A stretch of DNA of 64,000 nucleotides from Platanthera guangdongensis (lineage: Eukaryota > Streptophyta > Magnoliopsida > Asparagales > Orchidaceae). Below, piece after piece: positions 57,460 through 64,000 of this stretch (position 1 is its first letter; each line of letters opens with the position of its first letter). Under the pieces are notes generated by a model. The model was not told where the DNA came from. It ran no database searches and saw nothing but the letters and a program-made list of their open reading frames with translations. The translations under genes and the position numbers were made by a program. Location: assembly GCA_039583875.1 (NCBI GenBank), contig CM077158.1, positions 127,429,221-127,493,220 of the forward strand. The letters are read 5' to 3'.

Positions 57460-58734
57460 TTACAAGTTACCTGAACGGAATAACTCGCGGTATTCTTCCA
57501 ACATAGTTTGCTCTCGCTCCCAAGAAAGCTCCTCACGTCCGCAATTATCCCAATAGACTTTAACCATTCTGATATCCTTGTTGCGGAGTCGCTTGACTTC
57601 AACGTCTTCTATACGTATAGGCTTGACCTTTGTCATCAACTCATAATCAACTGGCACTTGATCAACCGCAACTATTTGCGAAGGCTCTTGCACCACCTTA
57701 CGCAACACCGATACATGGAACACATCGTGTAGCCCACTCAACTCCACCGACAGCTTCAATCTATAAGCTGCTTCGCCAACACGCTCCAGGATCTCAAATG
57801 GTCCAAGGTATCTCGGACTCAGCTTCTTCAAGCGTCGAACTCGCGAGACACCCTTGAACGGTTTGATTTTCAAGTACACCCAGTTGCCAACACTGAACTC
57901 CACGTTCCTATGTTTGGCGTTATATTACTTTGACTGTCTGTCCTGAGCGATCTTCAACCGTTCCTGAATTGTCTGTATCACTGAAGTGGCATCTTCCACT
58001 GCTTGACGTTTGTAAAGCTTCGACTCGCCCGTCTCTAACCAAGACAACGGAGTACGACACTTTCTCCCGTACAAGGCTTCGAAAGGCACCATTCCAATAC
58101 TCGCCTGAAAGCTGTTGTTATACGAAAACTCCACCATGTACAGGCGATCTCCCCACTGCTTTCCAAAATCTAGGACGCACATGCGAAGCATGTCTTCCAA
58201 CATCCGGTTGACCCTCTCGGTTTGGCCATCCGTCTGCAGATGAAAGGCTGTGCTGAACTTTAGCTTAGTACCCAATAGACTATGCACCAACCTCCAGTCA
58301 TTCGACGTGAAGCGTCCATCTTGATCACTAACAATACTGCAGGGCACACCATGCAACCTTATAATATTCTCCACATAGAGTTTGGCCAACCTTTCCACCG
58401 GATCTTCCTTCCTGATCGGGATGAAGTGCAACACCTTTGTCAACCTATCTACGACCACCAAGATGGCGTCGTTTCCCCTCTGCGACTTCGGCAAACCATG
58501 CACAAAATCCATAGATATGTCGTCAAATTTCCATTCCGGGATAGGCAAGGACTTTAGGAAACCTCCGGTCTTCTGGAACTTCGCCTTCACCACGGCACAA
58601 GTTTGGCACCTGGCCACATACAGTGCTACATCCTTCTTCAATCCTGGCCACGAAAATAATTTCTTCATGTCTCTATACATCTTCGTGCTTCCCTGGCGGA
58701 TTGAGTACTTGGTATGATGAGCCTCGTACATCAA
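57460..58734 (-). pseudogene. Integrase and chromodomain of E
   Basis: HHCC finger: HHTKYSIRQGSTKMYRDMK and CQTCAVVKA. Core: MDFVHGLPKS (D), VSDQDGRFTS (D), DGQTERVNR (E). Then YGRKCRTPLSW, and after a stop at about 57904-57924 (same frame) the GPF-type block LSPRYLGPFEILERVGEAAY and HDVFHVSVLRK. The chromodomain at about 57478-57640 reads PIRIEDVEVKRLRNKDI, MVKVYWDNCGREELSWERE, which lets chromoviruses recognise modified histones. Family fit is Tekay/Del. All catalytic residues are present; the fault is in-frame stops. Confidence 0.93.
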
Positions 58735-59448
58735 CTACTCCCGAAGATTATCCGCACTAGGAACGCATAGGCGACCGTCCTTCCTTAGCAACCCATCCTC
58801 AATAGCAAACTGGGAATTTGACCCATCCAATGATTCAACCAAGATCTGCTTCATGCTGTTATTCTGAATCAATGCTCGCCGAACTCTATCAGCTAGGTCA
58901 CACTGCACCTCGGTCCAAAACAGTTTCGCCTCAGTTCTAGACTGCTTGTTGACGCAAGATATCTCCAAAGCCTCCAACTCATGGACCAATCTCTCATCAT
59001 GTACCGATAACCAGTTGGACTGTGCAGGAACCTTACGACTCAACGCATCCGCCACTACATTACCTTTCTCTGGCACATAATGTATCTTGAAGGTGTAGTC
59101 CCCTAGGAACTCCATCCACCTCCGCTGCCTTATGTTTAGATCCTTTTGATCTAACAGGTACTTCAAGCTCTTATGATCGGTGTATATATCGACTTTCACA
59201 CCGTACAGATAGTGCCTCCACAGCTTTAGAGCAAATATCACGGCCGCTAACTCCAAGTCATGGACCAGATAATTTCTCTCGTGAGCCTTCAATTGTCGTG
59301 AACCGTAGGCTATCACACTCCGATACTGTAGCAGAACACAGCCCATACCACTGCCTGAAGCATCACTATAGATTTCGAACCCTTCGGTTCCACTTTGGGA
59401 ACATAAAATAGGCGTTGTGGTCAACCACCTCTTCAACTCTTCAAAAGC
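58735..59448 (-). pseudogene. RNase H of E
   Basis: Open over 233 codons: [18 protein letters not shown] (catalytic D), [21 protein letters not shown] (E), [14 protein letters not shown] (D), [24 protein letters not shown]. The linker to integrase is Leu/Glu-rich. Separated from the reverse transcriptase by one stop and from integrase by another, all in one frame. Confidence 0.92.
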
Positions 59449-60243
59449 CTATTCGCTCTCCGAAGACCATACAAACTTCTGATTCTTCCTAGTCAAAGTC
59501 GTGAGTGGTAGCGCTATCCGCGAGAAGTTCTCTACGAAGCTCCTGTAGTAGCCAGCAAGCCCCAAAATGCTCCGGACCTCCTCCACTATAGTCAAAGCAG
59601 GCCACTCCCGTATCGCCACTATCTTCACCGGATCCACAACTATCCCTTCTCCACTAACAACATGACCAAGGAACGCTTTCGAGGATAACCAGAACTCACA
59701 CTTGGAGAACTTAGCATACAACTGGTTTCTCCTCAATGTCTCCAACACCATGTGCAGGTGATTGTAGTGATCCTCTTCACACTGTGAGTACACCAGGATA
59801 TCGTCGATAAATACTATCACAAAACGGTCCAGGTACTCTCTGAACGTCCTGTTCATCAGATCCATAAACACGGATGGCCCGTTGGTCAAACCAAAAGGCA
59901 TGACTGTGAACTCGTAATGCCCAAACCGCGTACTGAATGCTATCTTTGGGATGTCGCTCTCCCTAATCCTCAATTGGTAGTAACCGGACTTCAGATCTAA
60001 CTTCGAATATACCGTTGACCCAACCAATTGATCAAATAGATCGTCAATTCTCGGGATCGGATACTTATTCTTTTCCGTAAGCTTGTTCAATTCCCGGTAG
60101 TCGATACAGAGCCGCAAGCTCCCATCTTTCTACTTAACGAAGAGAACCGGTGCGCTCCAAGGCAACAAACTTGGACGCACATAACCTTGCTCTAACAACT
60201 CTTGCAGTTGCACCTTCAACTCCGCCATCTCTTTTGGCGCTAT
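59449..60243 (-). pseudogene. Reverse transcriptase of E
   Basis: [74 protein letters not shown] (IDD active site in FIDD), [33 protein letters not shown] stop at about 60118-60130 splits off the first ~40 residues, which lie in the same frame ([23 protein letters not shown] in 60131-60243). It is cut from RNase H by a stop at 59446-59448. Confidence 0.92.
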
Positions 60244-60830
60244 CTAATACGGAGAGCGTGACACCGGTTTGGCACCAGGTACCAGCTCAATAATAAAATC
60301 AATCTCCCGCTGAGGAGGGGCTCCTGGGAGATCATCTGGAAACACATCAGGATACTCGGACACAACTGGGATACTGTCCAGACTAGGCCTAGGCGTTGAA
60401 GCCTGCAATAATGTGACAAACAGCTCTGCCCCAGACTGAACTGCCTTAATCACCTGAAGGGATGACATCAAAACTTTTCCTGACCCCTTCATGCCCACAA
60501 ACGTAGTCTCCCGTTCAGAATTTAATCCCAACTTAACCTCCTTTCGGTTGCAATCAATGTAAGATCACTAATCCAAGAGCCAGTCCATACCAAAGATTAC
60601 ATCGAACTGTACTAACGGCAGAATCAACGCTCGCAAATCAAACTCCTGATCCCCAATCTGAACCTTGACTACACAGACCTTATCCGCGCGCATTGAGCAA
60701 CCATTGGGCAACAACACATCCAACTTATCTTTTGCCATCGAGGGAGGGACCCCGATGCACGTCACAAATCATTCGGACAAGAAGGAATGCAAAGCTCCCG
60801 TATCATACAAGGCTCACGCCGGACAATCGA
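60244..60830 (-). pseudogene. Protease of E
   Basis: The active-site triplet D-T-G is read near 60785-60800 (YDTGALHSF), with stops on both sides. The block 60568-60765 carries ILPLVQFDVIFGMDWLLD, the conserved closing motif. 60244-60531 reads FPDDLPGAPPQREIDFIIELVPGAKPVSRSPY, given here by position, the linker preceding the reverse transcriptase. Same frame as pol. Confidence 0.85.
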
Positions 60831-60899
60831 GAATCAATACAAATCCTAGCAACAACAGAAGTAAGCTAACACATAAAAGAGGTAACAACTACAAAAGTT

Positions 60900-62000
60900 A
60901 ATCTGCTATAGATTATCTCATACCTGTCACCACGTCAGCTTGCTTTATGGCCTCTTGCAGACCATGATTATAAACTCTAGGCTGGACTGGAGCATGATGG
61001 GACACGGTTGACTCCACCGCCTTCCCTTTCTCCTCATAAGTCGCTACAGACTTCCTCTCGGACTTTCCACGTCCGCTCCAACACTCACGAGCAAAATGCC
61101 CCGTCTTCCCATAGTTGTATCAAGCTCCTGGGACTCAACTTGTGGTTGCCCCTGACGCACCAGACGAAGGGGCTAAGTTCGAAGTCCTTTGCTTCTTGTT
61201 CCATCTACGGAATCCTGACTTTGCACTAGGCACTTTGAACTCTGCCTTCTTTTCTCCTGGGTCCTTCTTCTCTTGCACCCTCTTCACAACCTTTTCCAAA
61301 GACCGGGCCGAGTTGACAAATGCTAGGAAGCCCTGCGCCTTAGGCCCAGCAAGGAGTAACTGTAGGTCACCACAAAGACCCTCATAAAATCGGTTGGTCT
61401 TCCTCTCCTCTTCCGTAAACATAGCCCCAGCATACCGACCCAACCGTGTAAACTCATGGAGGTGATCGTCCACGCTTCTGGATCCCTGAGTCAACCCAAG
61501 GTATTGGTTCTCCATCTCAAGCTTCTGTGCAGAGGGTTGAAATCTAGCCAGGAACAATCTTGAAAATTCCTCCACAGGCACATCAGCAAGCTGCCTACCC
61601 ACTAAGAGATGAAACTCCAACTCATCCCACCACAGCCTCGCTTCACCCGCCAACAAAAAGGTTGCTATGGTGGTCCACTGCCAATCCTCAGTTAACTTGG
61701 CTGTCAAAACCATCTTTATCGTAGAGAGCTAGTCCTCAGCTTGAGCTGGCGTTCCAGTCCCGTCAAATATTGGGGATTAAAGCCCATTACATGCTTGAGC
61801 TGCTTCTCCATAGCTCTCCTCGGCTCTACCACATCAACTGCTGCGCGCTCCACCACTCTCGGCTCTGCCGCCCTAATCGGTTCTTGCTCCATGACAGGAG
61901 GTACGTGGTGCATTTGCCCTGCAGGTTGGGCATTAATCATCACAAATACGGCTTCAGCCACCATCCTGATGGTTTCTGCTGAAGGAGGTGTAGTTGGCAT
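60900..62000 (-). pseudogene. gag of E
   Basis: N-terminal block 61716-62000 (MPTTPPSAETIRMVAEAVF ... FNPQYL) then a frameshift near 61765 into 61135-61713: DWQWTTIATFLLAGEARLWWDEL, PVEEFSRLFLARFQP, MTQGSRS-type VDDHLHEFTRLGRYA, RFYEGLCGDLQLLL. The zinc knuckle near 61088-61130 is ruined: the first Cys codon is TGA and the second Cys is Tyr (stop-Y-N-Y-G-K-T-G-H-F-A-R-E-C). The capsid fold is otherwise typical of Tekay gag. Confidence 0.88.
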
Positions 62001-62271
62001 GTCTCTCGGTGCACTACTTTCCGTCGATTGCGGATGCTTTGATTGACCAGCACCGCTCCTAGCTGCCTATAGAAGCAAAGACACACGATTAGACGACAAC
62101 CAAATTGCTAAAAGCAATCATTGGAACACTCAAATTCCACAAAACAAGTGTATTTTCAATTCCTAAGTGGACATTCATGGGTTCTTTTTTACTGTTATAA
62201 CGATGACACACACATGTGCTCACCACCCCTTAGAATAATTCGCCCACGAATTCATTTAAGCCTGACCGTAA

Positions 62272-62288
62272 CCAGAAGTCTGATACCA
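62272..62288 (-). other. Primer binding site of E
   Basis: Minus TGGTATCAGACTTCTGG, three bases inside the LTR; the first ten bases match the initiator-Met tRNA site. Confidence 0.88.
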
Positions 62289-62291
62289 AAT

Positions 62292-64000
62292 TGTAACACC
62301 CCCATCCATCGTATGACATATAATAGAAGGTCCAGCTGGAACCCGATGCCATATACCACAGACAGACAGAAGGGTTACATATTAATAACCAAACAAACCA
62401 ATTAAGACTACTCGTCCTAACACAGAGCATTCTAGCAGAAGTTTTTAAAAGTAGAAAGAACCCAAACTGAATAATCAATTTACATGAATGTCCACAATCG
62501 CTACCACTGGAATGAAATAACAATACACTGAAAGATACAGGGCCTTATGGCCTTACAATAGTTCACTTATCAAATAGTGTCTTACATAAATCGGCTCGCA
62601 GGCCGGCCACACATGAGAAAATAAAACAACTATACATTAAGGCCTTCGAGAGAAAGCACGGCAGCATGGGCTCCAGCCCGCTATTTTGCCCTCGGCTCCG
62701 CAGCACCTGCAAGCAATATTCCACCGCACGGTGGCAAACAGGCAACGGTCAGCTAAAGCCGACCAAATTATAACGACCCCGTCCCTTTCTCGGCATGGTG
62801 GTGCTCCTTCCCTGCATATCATTAGCCCAGCTAAACAATAATGTATAAATATACTTCGCCATAGGTATAGGCTCGCACGACCAAACACCCCGTGCACTCA
62901 GGGCACTTTAACGGTGAATCCTGACACTTCAGCGTCTTCACCAGCACCCCCAGGATGGCAGCAACATGAGCATTTTAGCCTTCCTGACCACTGTCTAAGG
63001 CTCCTGACTATGCCAATGGCCAGTCCCCTTTTCGGGTCTCTCACACCGAACCACATAGCCCATGTCCAATTCCACTTGCCCGTTGCTCAATCGCGTAGTT
63101 CACATTAAGACGTACGCACGGGCCAAGCTTCTCTCGGATCCTAATATTCCAATCAATCACATAACCCAGTTATGTTCAAGGCTGGTTCCCAGACTACCAA
63201 GTTAGCAGAACAACGATTCCGCTCAGTTTTCCGGGTGAGCCTTGGAGCTAACCTCCAAGGATCCCTGCTGCAATCTACAGCGTAGAAACCCGAAAATCGA
63301 AAGCACGGAGTCTTCTCCGGAAAATCATAACAAATGCAACATTGTCGATACAGACCAACATGTCCGGGTAGGTTTCACACACAATGCCTATACCCGTACT
63401 CTGATTCCGGACTCTAAATGCAACACAAGGGGGACTATTCCCGTCAACCCCAAGGAACACCGCACACTCGCCGCACACTCGCGGGAGCGGGTTTTCCCTA
63501 TGCAAAAAGGAAGAGCTTCACATGATCAAGTAGAGAATCGTTACCCTTGTAGTACGCTTTGGAACCATTGAAAACTATCCGGATAGAAGACTTCGCAACG
63601 AGATTCCCTCCACGAATCCGCTCTCGGTTCTCTGATCGGTGCTCCGGTGCTCCGCCGGCAGCCAGAAAACTCCTCCATCTTCCTCCTCTTTCTAACTCCT
63701 TGAGAGATAGAGACTAGGGGAGAAAATGAGGAATTGATCCTCTATTTATGATCTTAACAGAGCAGGGTTTCCCCAGGGCTGTCGGATTTTAATTAAAGAA
63801 ATCGAACGGCTCTAATCCGCTCAAAAATCAACAGACCTGGGCCGAACACGTCCTCGCACACGGCCGTGTCCCAGGCCGTGTGCCTCTATCCAGGAACGAT
63901 CGTCGAACACAGAGACTCATATGGGCTCAGACACGCCCGTGTCTCACTCGACATGCCCGTGTCGGGTCCTCGACACGCCCGTGTCCGGGGGCGTGTCACA
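62292..64000 (-). repeat. 5' LTR of E, cut by the window end
   Basis: TGTAACACCCCCATCC... onward, collinear with 55463-57180. The GACACGCCCGTGTC dyads begin at about 63930. About 235 bp are missing. Confidence 0.93.

Larger units (their letters stand above)
55463..64000 (-). mobile_element. Element E: Tekay/Del-type chromovirus (Ty3/gypsy)
   Basis: 3' LTR 55463-57406, internal 57407-62291, 5' LTR from 62292 past the window end. gag, protease, reverse transcriptase, RNase H, integrase and a C-terminal chromodomain are all recognised in gypsy order. From 61713 to 57460 one single frame can be followed, broken by stops only; gag is shifted once near its start. The LTRs differ mostly by C/T and G/A changes. 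Confidence 0.93.

Noticed and set aside
57460..62000. Element E as an active chromovirus
   Set aside because: Catalytic residues are present, but several in-frame stops, a gag frameshift and a destroyed zinc knuckle exclude it.

Overview
This window is plant nuclear DNA made almost entirely of nested LTR retrotransposons. I found no host gene, tRNA, rRNA or CRISPR array. An angiosperm is indicated by Ty1/copia and Ty3/gypsy lineages typical of plants: SIRE-type and Tork-like copia, Tat-lineage gypsy with extra antisense genes, and a Tekay/Del-type chromovirus. I cannot name the species. Nearly every coding region is broken, so this is heterochromatin-like repeat DNA.

Layout, left to right. 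(A) 1-7621 is the 3' part of a Tat-type gypsy element on + : end of pol, a 12-copy 112-bp tandem array, two antisense intron-containing genes (aORF-2 3384-5377, aORF-1 5826-6779), and the 3' LTR. (D) 7622-11064 is a truncated copy of a long non-coding element. (G) 11065-16419 is a Tork-like copia element on -, whose 5' LTR resumes at 42343-43207. (B) 16420-42342 is a nearly full-length Tat element on -, of the same family as A, inserted in the LTR of G with TSD AAACC. (S1) 29456-42278 is a SIRE-type copia element on + with an extra third ORF, inserted in the 5' LTR of B with TSD AGAAC. (C) 43488-44785 and 50024-50616 are the 5' LTR and gag of a third Tat element. It is interrupted by (H), 44786-50023, a 5.2-kb non-coding TG...CA insertion with TSD ACCGA that looks like a solo LTR of the D family. 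(F) 50617-53429 is the 3' end of a second SIRE-type copia element on -. (E') 53430-55462 is a chromovirus LTR without its end. (E) 55463-64000 is a chromovirus on - whose 5' LTR runs off the window.

How the parts work. In each element an LTR promoter drives gag-pol, and pol encodes protease, reverse transcriptase, RNase H and integrase. Two element types carry extra genes with what look like their own internal promoters. In the Tat elements these are two spliced genes on the opposite strand. In S1 it is a third ORF, preceded by the same palindrome array and TATA arrangement that the S1 LTR uses.

Most interesting observation. The LTRs of the copia and chromovirus elements each hold a block of dispersed short inverted-repeat (dyad) motifs, in the upstream (U3) part where a TATA box can be placed. 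The motif differs between families and even between subfamilies (E against E'), yet the dyad form is kept. The LTRs of G and F, which belong to different copia lineages, share the same dyad with the same 9-nt spacer. Coordinates and motifs were read by eye; no alignment, splice predictor or database search was run.
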